Source: JBGPML01 sp041486955
GTDB taxonomy: Bacteria > Patescibacteriota > UBA1384 > 2-12-FULL-50-11 > DASWYB01
Direction of reading: 5' to 3'
Assembly: GCA_041486955.1 (NCBI GenBank)
Contig: JBGPML010000030.1
Location: forward strand, 1-9,475
Length of the DNA: 9,475 nt
In this document: piece by piece, positions 1 to 6,678 of the stretch
How positions within the stretch are numbered: the first letter of the stretch is position 1
Layout of the letters: each line of letters starts with the position of its first letter
Notes under the pieces: model-generated
Seen by the model: only the letters and a program-made list of their open reading frames with translations
What the model was told of the DNA's origin: nothing
The model's database searches: none
Made by a program: the position numbers and the translations under genes

Positions 1-72
1 AAAACTTCAATTAGACTTTCATGAACTTTCCAAATTGGAGCTATTTCAAGGCAGAGTTGAGTACTGGAATGA

Positions 73-92
73 GACGTACTTAAATGTACGTC
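73..92. repeat. Short inverted repeat
   Basis: A perfect 7-bp inverted repeat: GACGTAC at 73-79 and GTACGTC at 86-92, separated by the AT-only spacer TTAAAT. It has the size and shape of an operator for a dimeric regulator or of a small hairpin. Nothing nearby identifies a function, and a repeat this short can arise by chance. Confidence 0.4.
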
Positions 93-158
93 GAATGAGG
101 AACGGAAGTGATAACGCAGAAAGAGCCCAATTTCGGAAGTTAATATCAAAAACACCCT

Positions 159-193
159 CCTCTGATTATAGTAATCGGAGGAAGGTATTTCCT
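159..193 (+). repeat. Overlapping hairpins covering an SD-like motif
   Basis: CCTCTGATTA (159-168) pairs with TAATCGGAGG (172-181) to give a 10-bp stem with one G-T wobble and a 3-base loop. A second small stem, AGGAA (179-183) with TTCCT (189-193), uses some of the same bases, so the two cannot form together. The first stem buries the GGAGG that would serve the ATG at 195. Mutually exclusive stems over an SD-like site resemble translational control, but no confident coding sequence follows. Confidence 0.35.
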
Positions 194-469
194 AATGTCC
201 GCAAAATTAAATTCATTGTGTTTGCTACTTCTTCTTCGCGAAATTTCTGAGTCAGTCTCGAAGAAATACTATCCCTTGAGAATCCAACTCGGGAGCGGTA
301 GAAATGATTTAAGCAGCAACGGTAACTTTACGAACAATCCAAAATATACTGGATATCGTAATGCAGGTCTTTGCACGATTGTACAAATGAACAAGTCTAA
401 AAGTATTGTGTGTTGTTGTGCAGTACAAAACTGATGCCGCCGCCCTGTCGGAGTATATGTGAGATGCGA

Positions 470-498
470 TTTACATTCACGCTTCTTTTCCCTATAAT
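470..498 (+). promoter_or_regulatory. Sigma70-type promoter for the HD-domain gene
   Basis: A -35 box TTTACA (470-475, 5 of 6 to consensus) lies exactly 17 bases upstream of a perfect TATAAT (493-498). Transcription should start near 505, giving a leader of about 48 nt to the ATG at 553. This is the best promoter in the window, and with the terminator at 1861-1889 it frames a single-gene transcript. Confidence 0.75.
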
Positions 499-552
499 TC
501 GACCTGTTACGACGTATCTCTCAAGCGCTCGATCAAGAAAAAGAGGACTCTG

Positions 553-1857
553 ATGGACAACTTCTACTCCTGGTTGATGTTGCCGCCTGCGCTCGGGATA
601 AATCAGGACGATTTATCCCGAGTAGTGCCAGATAGGATGTACGAGAGTATCCCGATCACCCGATTTGCGGATAAACTGATTCAGACGGCACCGGTTCAGC
701 GGCTGAAGCATGTTTCTCACTTAGGACTCATGCCAGGCATGGCGCCTTTCAATGCCTGCGCCTCGAAGCTCGAACATACGATCGGGACGTATTACCTGGT
801 GTTGTTGGTGACAATGTACCCACCACTGCGGCAATATCGCAATCTGCTGATTACCGCAGCCTTTGCCCATGACATAGGGAGCCCGTGTTTCACTCACAGC
901 GCGGAGCCGGCCATGCGACGGATCATGGGGTGCGATCACGAATCCATCGTGGCAAAACGCTTCAGAAATTCGGACTTCCACAACGTGCTGAAGGGAGAGA
1001 GGATCGAGTTCGACGAAGTGATTGCCCTCCTTATGGGAGCGCATCGAGATAGGATTTTGTCCCAACTGATCCATGGAACCCTCGACTTAGATACCCTGGA
1101 TGGGACATGCCGTTACGGGTTGATGTGGCAACCAATACATAGCGGTTTGCCCTATAATCCTCGAGTTCTCGTCCATTACTATGCGGTCGAGAATGACGAG
1201 CTTGTCATCCGAGACATGGAAGACAAACTGTGTATTGCCGAGCATGAGTTATTTAAGTTCACCACCACGCGGCTCAATGTCTTCAGTCAGATCCATGACC
1301 CAGTCATCGAAGCGCCGCAGGTGATGCTCGAGCGTGCTTTGCATTTTGCCACCGAGAAAGGAGAGCTAACCAAGAAATTCTTTTGGTTGAGTGATGAAGC
1401 GGCCATCAATTTTCTCTTAGGGAAGGAAAGAAATGCCCAAACCCGCAATCTGATCCTAGCCGCTTGTCGAGATCAGCCATACGTTTGTGTCGAAGAGTAT
1501 TTGTGGCAGAGCTTGACCGACGACCCAACCCAAAGAGTGGCGTATCTGCCGCTCATTCCAGCGGTCACTCACCAGGTCATTACGGCATTAGGGGCGCGTC
1601 AAGCCATTGCCGATGAGATCTGCCGGCGAACAAGCATACAGCCAGACCAGGTCTGCGTACCTGTCGGGGTGCAAAAAATCTGCAAGGACCTACGCGGACT
1701 TAAGATGTTAACTAACGATGGACAACCGATGCATCTACTCGGGCCGAGCGTTAATCCGCGCTTCGGAAAGGTATATCTCCACCCGGATCTCGCCCAAAGT
1801 GCTTCGGTTGTTAATAAAGTCAAAGCCGCCTTCGCCGCCATTTTGCGAGGGCAATGA
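553..1857 (+). CDS. HD-domain phosphohydrolase, SAMHD1/dGTPase-like
   Basis: A 434-aa soluble protein with the ordered metal-binding residues of the HD superfamily: His75 in KLEHTIG, the His106-Asp107 doublet in AHDIGSPCF, and a distal Asp in LDLDTLD (Asp178/Asp180). The segment around residues 45-60 (PVQRLKHVSHLGL) matches the conserved QRLRRIxQLG lead-in of SAMHD1-like and EF1143-like dNTP triphosphohydrolases, and the length fits that group. Family members hydrolyse dNTPs to deoxynucleoside and triphosphate; the substrate here is inferred. AGAGGA at 542-547, five bases before ATG 553, supports the start. The gene has its own promoter and terminator and points against everything else in the window. 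It looks GC-richer than its neighbours, which could mean separate acquisition. Other HD phosphohydrolase activities remain possible. No signal peptide or membrane segment is seen. Confidence 0.85.
   Translation: MDNFYSWLMLPPALGINQDDLSRVVPDRMYESIPITRFADKLIQTAPVQRLKHVSHLGLMPGMAPFNACASKLEHTIGTYYLVLLVTMYPPLRQYRNLLITAAFAHDIGSPCFTHSAEPAMRRIMGCDHESIVAKRFRNSDFHNVLKGERIEFDEVIALLMGAHRDRILSQLIHGTLDLDTLDGTCRYGLMWQPIHSGLPYNPRVLVHYYAVENDELVIRDMEDKLCIAEHELFKFTTTRLNVFSQIHDPVIEAPQVMLERALHFATEKGELTKKFFWLSDEAAINFLLGKERNAQTRNLILAACRDQPYVCVEEYLWQSLTDDPTQRVAYLPLIPAVTHQVITALGARQAIADEICRRTSIQPDQVCVPVGVQKICKDLRGLKMLTNDGQPMHLLGPSVNPRFGKVYLHPDLAQSASVVNKVKAAFAAILRGQ
592..622 (+). repeat. Perfect 12-bp inverted repeat inside the HD-domain gene
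   Basis: CTCGGGATAAAT (592-603) and ATTTATCCCGAG (611-622) are exact reverse complements separated by 7 bases. They lie at about codons 14-24, in the weakly conserved N-terminal segment before the HD fold begins. The mRNA would form a stable hairpin shortly after the start codon. No T-tract follows, so it is not an ordinary terminator. Confidence 0.6.
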
Positions 1858-1860
1858 TCC

Positions 1861-1889
1861 GCCTGGAGCCCGTGCTTCAGGCTTTTTTT
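1861..1889 (+). terminator. Intrinsic terminator of the HD-domain gene
   Basis: GCCTGGAGC (1861-1869) pairs with GCTTCAGGC (1874-1882) across a 4-base loop (one G-T wobble), followed directly by seven T residues (1883-1889). The hairpin begins three bases after the stop codon. Read on the minus strand the stem has no T-tract, so it should not efficiently stop transcription coming from the opposing gene. Confidence 0.88.
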
Positions 1890-1949
1890 ATCAGGCTAAA
1901 ACCGACCGACATGAGATAGACGAAGAAACATGGAATGAACTTTTGGTGA

Positions 1950-3179
1950 TCACTTTGTGATCGCTAATCCAGCGAGATCAATAAAATCAGAAGATTCGAT
2001 TAAGGTAGTGGTTTTTCCGTTCGCCATATCAACCGAAACAAGATTATAGCGATTGTTATCTTTGTTGAATAAGGTACTTTTGTCTTCTTGATGAGTGTTG
2101 GTCCAATCTACGTAAACAAATACCTTTCCAGAAGGAAGTATAACTGCTGGTGAATTGGGGTCGAAGGGCGTATAGCTGCTTTCGAGAGTAGTATCGCTGT
2201 GCACGAGTCGACTCTTTCCTGTTTCCACGTCGAGAACGTAAAAATCCTTATCAACCGTGACAATCGCCGTTTTACCGTCTTCACTCCAATTAAAGGAATT
2301 TGGAGCACCCATATTTGATAGATCATATGTTTTGATTGGATTTTGAAAATCATTCGTGGAATACAATTGGGCGGTTACGATTTTATCAGTCGTAGTAATC
2401 AATACAAACTTATCCAACTTTGGACTAAAGAATGGTTGTGTGATTTTTTTGGTTATATCTTGATTAGTTTTGGTGACCGTTTGAGCGGTTAAATCAATTT
2501 TAAAGATTGGTGCGGCACGCCCAACACCTTCACCACTCTCATACCCGTACATGACATTATTTTCATTGTCCCAATAAACAATAGATGGTCCAGCGAATTC
2601 TCCAAATGACTCACCATCTTTTTCCATAAGAGACCTTGCCGTCTGATAAATAGTCGACTTAACTAATTGATTTGTTGAAAATGTATAACGATATTCTTGA
2701 GTTTTAATCGCAATCGGACTATCTCCGCCAAAATCCGTGTGGTGTTGATACTCTTTCGAAGACTTATCATAGGTCGCGACATTTATAAGAAATTCATCAC
2801 GATTAGAACCGACATAATCTAAATTTGCTCGTTCTTCTATATTTCCGGAGTTAGTTAAGGTAATCCCGAGAGGTTTGGTTTGATTGTGAGGTATATCATA
2901 AATTGCTAAGGCATTATCTTTTTGCATCAACACAAACGAAGTTGCCTCTCGATAGGGGCCGTTACTGAGCACTTTAAAGCCTTCAGGAGTAAGCGGCTTG
3001 AGTGATCCATTCTTATAGATATAGTCCCGGTCTGATTTCGAGACGATGATGGTATCGGCAGAAGCATTGGGTTGGTAGTATCTATAAAGCCAACACGTTA
3101 ATCCAAGTCCAATAATAACAACTAAAGTAACCATACTCGCAACAATCGGCTTAGAAATCTTTTTGGGCTGTTCGTTCAT
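1950..3179 (-). CDS. Membrane-anchored beta-propeller-like protein
   Basis: A 409-aa protein of unknown function. It has a short Lys-containing cytoplasmic N-terminus (residues 1-10), one hydrophobic segment at about 11-33 acting as signal anchor, and a large remainder that would face outside. That part contains repeated beta-strand units typical of propeller or TolB/WD40-like folds: FSPKLDKFVLITT (251-263), WSEDGKTAIVT (298-308), FYVLDVETGKSRLV (313-326) and a late unit at 378-393. No catalytic motif or cysteine-rich region is seen. GAGGA at 3190-3186, six bases before the ATG, supports the start. It lies downstream of tRNA-Ala on the same strand and converges with the HD gene. Its codon use looks AT-richer than that of the HD gene. 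A surface-exposed binding or envelope role is plausible but not shown. Confidence 0.75.
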   Translation of the reverse strand: MNEQPKKISKPIVASMVTLVVIIGLGLTCWLYRYYQPNASADTIIVSKSDRDYIYKNGSLKPLTPEGFKVLSNGPYREATSFVLMQKDNALAIYDIPHNQTKPLGITLTNSGNIEERANLDYVGSNRDEFLINVATYDKSSKEYQHHTDFGGDSPIAIKTQEYRYTFSTNQLVKSTIYQTARSLMEKDGESFGEFAGPSIVYWDNENNVMYGYESGEGVGRAAPIFKIDLTAQTVTKTNQDITKKITQPFFSPKLDKFVLITTTDKIVTAQLYSTNDFQNPIKTYDLSNMGAPNSFNWSEDGKTAIVTVDKDFYVLDVETGKSRLVHSDTTLESSYTPFDPNSPAVILPSGKVFVYVDWTNTHQEDKSTLFNKDNNRYNLVSVDMANGKTTTLIESSDFIDLAGLAITK

Positions 3180-3243
3180 ACTTAATCCTCATTCATTATA
3201 AACTTGTTTGATGAAAATGAGGAGACGATATCTACCTCATTGA

Positions 3244-3283
3244 CCAACGAAAGAATCCCGCGTGAACGGGATTCTTTCGTTGG
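3244..3283 (-). terminator. Long hairpin at the tRNA-Ala 3' end, probable terminator
   Basis: CCAACGAAAGAATCCCG (3244-3260) and CGGGATTCTTTCGTTGG (3267-3283) form a perfect 17-bp inverted repeat with a 6-base loop. In the minus-strand transcript a CCCG/CGGG core is flanked by an A-rich left arm and a U-rich right arm (AUUCUUU), the usual layout of a weak intrinsic terminator. The outer stem reaches into the encoded CCA of the tRNA. A terminator is the simplest reading; a processing signal is an alternative. Confidence 0.6.
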
Positions 3284-3356
3284 TGGACCGTACCGGATTC
3301 GAACCGGTGACCTCCTCCATGCCATGGAGGCGCTCTACCAACTGAGCCAACGGCCC
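3281..3356 (-). tRNA. tRNA-Ala (anticodon GGC)
   Basis: A complete 76-nt tRNA. The acceptor arm GGGCCGT pairs with ACGGTCC (one G-U), followed by discriminator A and an encoded CCA at 3283-3281. The D-arm contains GGCTCAGTTGGTAGAGC, the anticodon stem is CCTCC/GGAGG around a 7-base loop with anticodon GGC, and the T-arm carries the GGTTCGAATCC signature. The anticodon reads the GCC (and GCU) codons of alanine. The gene sits between the acetate-kinase-like gene and the propeller-like gene, with its own probable promoter upstream and a hairpin starting at its 3' end. Confidence 0.97.
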
Positions 3357-3441
3357 TCAATATAAATCTAAAGCCCGAATTCTAAATGACAAATTTATTC
3401 GACATTCGGACTTCGAAATTCAGTTTGTCTTCTACTGCCGT

Positions 3442-3470
3442 ATTATATCTTATTGAACCTGTATCTTCAA
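3442..3470 (-). promoter_or_regulatory. Probable promoter for tRNA-Ala
   Basis: On the minus strand, TTGAAG (3470-3465, 4 of 6 to the -35 consensus) is followed after exactly 17 bases by TATAAT (3447-3442). Transcription would start near 3435, about 80 nt before the mature tRNA 5' end. The -35 box overlaps the stop codon of the upstream acetate-kinase-like gene, so the tRNA may be transcribed both from here and by read-through of the operon. Confidence 0.6.
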
Positions 3471-4510
3471 CCAACAGAGGCTAAATCGTGGCACGCAGCA
3501 GTGATTGAAGAAACGTCACTTTTTGTAACTCGGAGGTGATCTAACGCTCCACCTGCAATAAGTTTTAAAAGCGGGCTTTTGCTATCTAAGTCAGGGGCAT
3601 TAACGAGTAATACTTTCGGATAATGTTCGTGAGCGGCCATGTCAGCGACCGCATGCCGGATTGATCGAATAAATGATTTCATGGCGAGATGAATCCATTC
3701 AACTGTTTCGATTGGTAATTCATGATCATGTTTTTTCGTGCCGAGACCAGCAATTGCAAGTAATTTGTTCATGGAGTGGTGTGTTTCTGTCATTGCATCG
3801 ATCCCGCTCAAGTGAGTGAAAAATTCACTTAAATCGCGTAATTTCATCCTTTCAGCGAGATCCAAAAACATCCCCGGATCAAGTGAGCCTGAACTATGCG
3901 GCCCCATTAGGGAAGAAAGCGGGGAATAGCTGACCGAGGCATCGAGAAGCTTACCATCTTCAAAGAGAGCGATACTTGTAGTTTGATCAACAATGAGGCT
4001 AATCATGGGTGCCTCTGATTTATGAGACATAATATTGGCTTTATGGCCGTAGCTCTCAAGCAACATCGGCTGAATTGAGAATTGTTTTACCGAATCAAAC
4101 GAAAAAGGGGGGAGCATAACCGAACGAGTCAGAGAAGCTGAAAGACAGGTGTCAAAAATAAAATAGTGTGGGAGGTGCGGCCAGGCTGTCGTTGAATGTT
4201 CCAGAAGTACTCGCGACGGCTCGAAAGCATAACGTTGTAAAGTGGTCGAGGCGAGCTGTTTTACCAGACTTCTATCAACTAAGCGTGGTTCGACATATTC
4301 ATGAGGTGCAAAAGGAATAATAATACCGACCCGGGCGAATATCTTACCGTGGGCTCTCAGCTTACCCAAAATCACATTATGGAACTGTTTAGCCACGGTT
4401 CGGTTTGACCAATCAGTTATTTCGCAGACACCTTCATAAATCGGCTGGCAATCCTCCGAAAAAGCAGCATAACGAATAACGTGTTGTTCAGCTCGTAGTA
4501 GGAGGTACAT
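3467..4510 (-). CDS. Degenerate acetate kinase homolog (probable pseudoenzyme)
   Basis: A 347-aa protein, shorter than the roughly 400 aa of AckA, that I align by eye along most of acetate kinase. Matches include the N-terminal strand (MYLLLRAEQHVIRYAAF against MKVLVINAGSSSLKYQLF), HYFIFDTCLSAS at 115-126 (AckA VFDTAFHQT; Asp120 kept), SHK at 162-164, and GKLLDASVSYSPLSSLMG followed by SGSLDP at 186-212 (AckA GKSVxTSMGFTPLEGLxMG, SGDIDP). The active site is gone: the Asn-Ala-Gly-Ser-Ser N-terminus, HRVVHGG (here GIIIPF), the GFHGT His, the HLGNG phosphate loop (here IVDQTT), the catalytic Arg of GTR, GIGEN (here APDLD) and the C-terminal NEE are all replaced. Acetate kinase activity is therefore unlikely. 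The start is one base after the previous stop, with AAGG upstream, so it is probably translationally coupled. No membrane segment is seen. A PilM-like actin-fold role is an alternative. Confidence 0.7.
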   Translation of the reverse strand: MYLLLRAEQHVIRYAAFSEDCQPIYEGVCEITDWSNRTVAKQFHNVILGKLRAHGKIFARVGIIIPFAPHEYVEPRLVDRSLVKQLASTTLQRYAFEPSRVLLEHSTTAWPHLPHYFIFDTCLSASLTRSVMLPPFSFDSVKQFSIQPMLLESYGHKANIMSHKSEAPMISLIVDQTTSIALFEDGKLLDASVSYSPLSSLMGPHSSGSLDPGMFLDLAERMKLRDLSEFFTHLSGIDAMTETHHSMNKLLAIAGLGTKKHDHELPIETVEWIHLAMKSFIRSIRHAVADMAAHEHYPKVLLVNAPDLDSKSPLLKLIAGGALDHLRVTKSDVSSITAACHDLASVG

Positions 4511-4511
4511 A

Positions 4512-5543
4512 TCAACCTTCGGTCTCTCTCATGATTAATAATAGTATATCAGAGCTGATAGCCGTAATCGGAATTCGCTGACGAGCGATGGCGTGATAGC
4601 CCGGTTTACGCAAACTAATTTTTTCAGGTAAAGGATATGCTAATTTGACTAATCCTGCCTGATCCGTTTGTGTCTGTTTTACTTCACTATTGTGGCTTAA
4701 AATGATGTGAACACCCGGTAATGGTTCTTCGGTACGGTAGTTAATGACCTGAGCTAAATGATACGGATGAGACCTCGCTCTGAGATGAGCTAACCAAATA
4801 CACAGGTATCCAACTAATGTCACAAATTCTAGCTCGTTCGGTTGATGAAACATCGTTGGGATGAGAAGAAATGTTCCAACAATAAGAGTAATAAAGAAGG
4901 CTGTTCGAACCGATTGATGGATATAAAATCCTGTTCTGAGCGTTAAGTCGTGCACAAGTGGTTCCAAAGTCATATCATATACTTCATTGGCAAACGTGGT
5001 TGTGACGGATTTGTAGCCCATTTTTGATGCTCGAATTGTTGCTGGACCATCATTCGGCCAGCTGAAGAACACTCGTCCGGACGAGTCAGAATGGAAAGTC
5101 GATTTGATCCGGCCAGCGTCGAGGACGGCAATTTCCACTCCGCTGATCGGCCTGTGCCGTTCCCCATCAAAAATAGTAAAAAAAGTATTCTGATTTCTAG
5201 CCCGCCAAAGATTTACTGCCCTATAACCAAGGAACCAATCAAGGACTAATACAAGAGATAAACGTTCAGTTAAGAAAAGTAAAAACGAAAGGGTTGCGGT
5301 AAGTAACAAGATAAGAAAAGAGCTTTTTTCGTCATCGGAATAATTTTCAATTCCCGAACGAACATCATTGTAAAAATCTCCTTTCAGATAGCCTAGTCGA
5401 CTCTTAGATTGATTCAAATACGTTTGTCCAATCCCGTCCGCTGAACCAGTATATTGGCGAATGAATGGATAGGCGATCTTTAATCCAATAATAACAACTG
5501 CAACCAAAAATATGAGAGAGAGAATAGTAACAAGTTTAGTCAT
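4512..5543 (-). CDS. Four-TM protein with two carboxypeptidase-regulatory-like domains
   Basis: A 343-aa membrane protein of unknown function. It has hydrophobic segments at about 5-25, 75-105, 213-231 and 238-255. Each of the two TM pairs is followed by a small beta-sandwich domain of the carboxypeptidase-regulatory/Cna-B type. Domain 1 (about 120-192) has PISGVEIAVLD, SDSSGRVFFSW and ASKMGYKSV. Domain 2 (about 262-336) has PLPGVHIILS, TDQAGLVKLAY and LRKPGYHAI. The matching order in both halves suggests an internal duplication of a TM-pair plus domain unit. Such domains usually act as structural or adhesive modules; none of the metallopeptidase catalytic motifs is present. The ATG overlaps the end of the preceding gene by 8 bases, and the stop is one base from the next start, so all three are probably co-translated. 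It may be the membrane anchor for the two flanking pseudoenzymes, but that is inference. Confidence 0.75.
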   Translation of the reverse strand: MTKLVTILSLIFLVAVVIIGLKIAYPFIRQYTGSADGIGQTYLNQSKSRLGYLKGDFYNDVRSGIENYSDDEKSSFLILLLTATLSFLLFLTERLSLVLVLDWFLGYRAVNLWRARNQNTFFTIFDGERHRPISGVEIAVLDAGRIKSTFHSDSSGRVFFSWPNDGPATIRASKMGYKSVTTTFANEVYDMTLEPLVHDLTLRTGFYIHQSVRTAFFITLIVGTFLLIPTMFHQPNELEFVTLVGYLCIWLAHLRARSHPYHLAQVINYRTEEPLPGVHIILSHNSEVKQTQTDQAGLVKLAYPLPEKISLRKPGYHAIARQRIPITAISSDILLLIMRETEG

Positions 5544-6678
5544 GGAGCGACAAAGTCGCGTAGTCGGGCTGACTCACAGCGTGATTCGTCATCAACCAGT
5601 CGTCATTGAGATCATATGGGTCGAGAAATAGACAGATATATGGGTTATCTTGATGCTGCTTTATATAAGAAGCGAGCAACCAATCAAAATCGCTATGAGC
5701 TGCCTCATCAAGCAAAATAATCGTCCAGTCCGGTTGGTGAGCGTACTCAAAATGAGGTGAAATAAGCATTTCTAAAACGTGCGTTGAGTTTTCACTCACC
5801 AATGATTCGAAATAGGGATGATTCATGTTGGTACCAAAGTAGCTGGTAATATAGTTTGGTTGATTGGATATCGCCAAAATATGTTTCGAATGGTCTAAAA
5901 TTCTACCTGCGTTTGAGGAAACTGGATGATCAGTTTGGAGGGAGTGTCCCGGATTTTGGGTGGCCTCTCCAATCGCTTCAGTTAACGAGTCAAAGCCGTG
6001 TAATTCATGATTGAGAATCAGAAAACAGTCATTAGGCGTCGATTCCTCCATTGAAAGAATGTGCGGATGGTGCAATGGGAGGGCTATGTTCATCGATGGT
6101 TGTACTGTTTCGGGATGGAGAATGCTATCTACATAATTACCTGCGGCTCGACGTAATTGAAGAAAACTAACTGGAAACACTGAAGCGAGTTGAATCCGAT
6201 CCTGACACAAACTCCTTAACTCTTGTAGACCTTGCTCAAAATCTTTCGGTGTAGGATGCCACACTCCTACATGAAGGTGGATGGAAATTGAGGCTGGTCG
6301 GAGCAGACGAATAACGTGCTCAAACATCGATCGCGAACCATAGGGCGAGGTAGAATCAATTATCCCAAAAAGATGTAAAATACTATGATGTCGACGACAC
6401 ATATGGGCTAATTCACGTAATTGCCGTAACATGCTCGGCGTTAGCTGAGTCACTGGCATAAGCTCTCTACCACCGTGCCCTAACTGGAAAATTGCACTTT
6501 CCGGTGTTATCCCAGCTGGGGATACGGGATGATGCAGGTTGCTGACTTGTAGAAATTGGTCCGGTTGACCAAGACGAATCGTACGTGGGAAACGCTCCGC
6601 TAACTGTGTTGTTTCATGTGGATTGGAGACTATAGCAATCCATGCCGAAGAATTAGACCTTGTTCGCAGCGGCGACAT
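5536..6678 (-). CDS. Degenerate cofactor-independent phosphoglycerate mutase homolog (probable pseudoenzyme)
   Basis: A 380-aa protein, against about 510 aa for GpmI, that I align by eye to GpmI. Segments in order: IFQLGHGGRELMPVTQL at 63-79 (GpmI HLNIGAGRxxYQDLTRI); LHLFGIIDSTSPYGSRSMFEH at 101-121 (LHLMGLLSDGGVHSHIDH); ISIHLHVGVWHPTP at 131-144 (VYVHAFLDGRDTPP); a segment near 215-235 corresponding to the DAVIFFNFRPDRARQ region; and ILAISNQPNYITSYF at 267-281 (LRIAETEKYAHVTYF). Catalytic residues are missing throughout: the DGWG start, the GNSEVGH serine, the GGVHSH His, DGRD, RPDRAR, the EKYAH Lys, and the metal ligands of the phosphatase half, which is much reduced. It overlaps enolase by 26 bases, the position where an active GpmI would be expected. 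The frame is intact for 380 codons, so a kept non-catalytic role is likely. Another alkaline-phosphatase-superfamily relative is the main alternative. Confidence 0.68.
   Translation of the reverse strand: MSPLRTRSNSSAWIAIVSNPHETTQLAERFPRTIRLGQPDQFLQVSNLHHPVSPAGITPESAIFQLGHGGRELMPVTQLTPSMLRQLRELAHMCRRHHSILHLFGIIDSTSPYGSRSMFEHVIRLLRPASISIHLHVGVWHPTPKDFEQGLQELRSLCQDRIQLASVFPVSFLQLRRAAGNYVDSILHPETVQPSMNIALPLHHPHILSMEESTPNDCFLILNHELHGFDSLTEAIGEATQNPGHSLQTDHPVSSNAGRILDHSKHILAISNQPNYITSYFGTNMNHPYFESLVSENSTHVLEMLISPHFEYAHQPDWTIILLDEAAHSDFDWLLASYIKQHQDNPYICLFLDPYDLNDDWLMTNHAVSQPDYATLSLHD

Larger units (their letters stand above)
1..469. other. Region without a convincing gene
   Basis: No reading frame here resembles a known protein. 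The best candidate is an ATG ORF at 195-434 (79 aa, plus strand). It has a strong SD-like GGAGGAAGG at 177-185, nine bases upstream, and a Leu-rich stretch near its N-terminus, but its composition is not protein-like further on and it ends in a cluster of Cys. A TTG-started frame at 35-250 has no ribosome binding site and overlaps it. The stretch also holds small inverted repeats, listed separately. It could be an intergenic spacer, decayed sequence, or the site of an unrecognised small RNA. Confidence 0.5.

Noticed and set aside
35..250. 71-codon plus-strand frame starting with TTG
   Set aside because: No ribosome binding site, no recognisable protein features, and it overlaps a second equally doubtful frame.
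721..1074. 117-codon minus-strand frame inside the HD gene
   Set aside because: It lies wholly opposite conserved HD motifs and has no family resemblance; a shadow of the real gene.
1946..1963. GATCAC/GTGATC small palindrome at the 3' end of the propeller-like gene
   Set aside because: Only 6 bp, includes the stop codon region and has no T-tract on the minus strand, so it is not a terminator.
3195..3200. Perfect TATAAT on the minus strand upstream of the propeller-like gene
   Set aside because: No -35 box at usable spacing, and a start about 7 bases downstream (near 3188) would cut into the gene's own Shine-Dalgarno, so it is not accepted as the promoter.
3359..3364. TATATT on the minus strand directly before tRNA-Ala
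   Set aside because: Transcription would begin inside the mature tRNA; the TTGAAG-17-TATAAT pair further upstream fits better.
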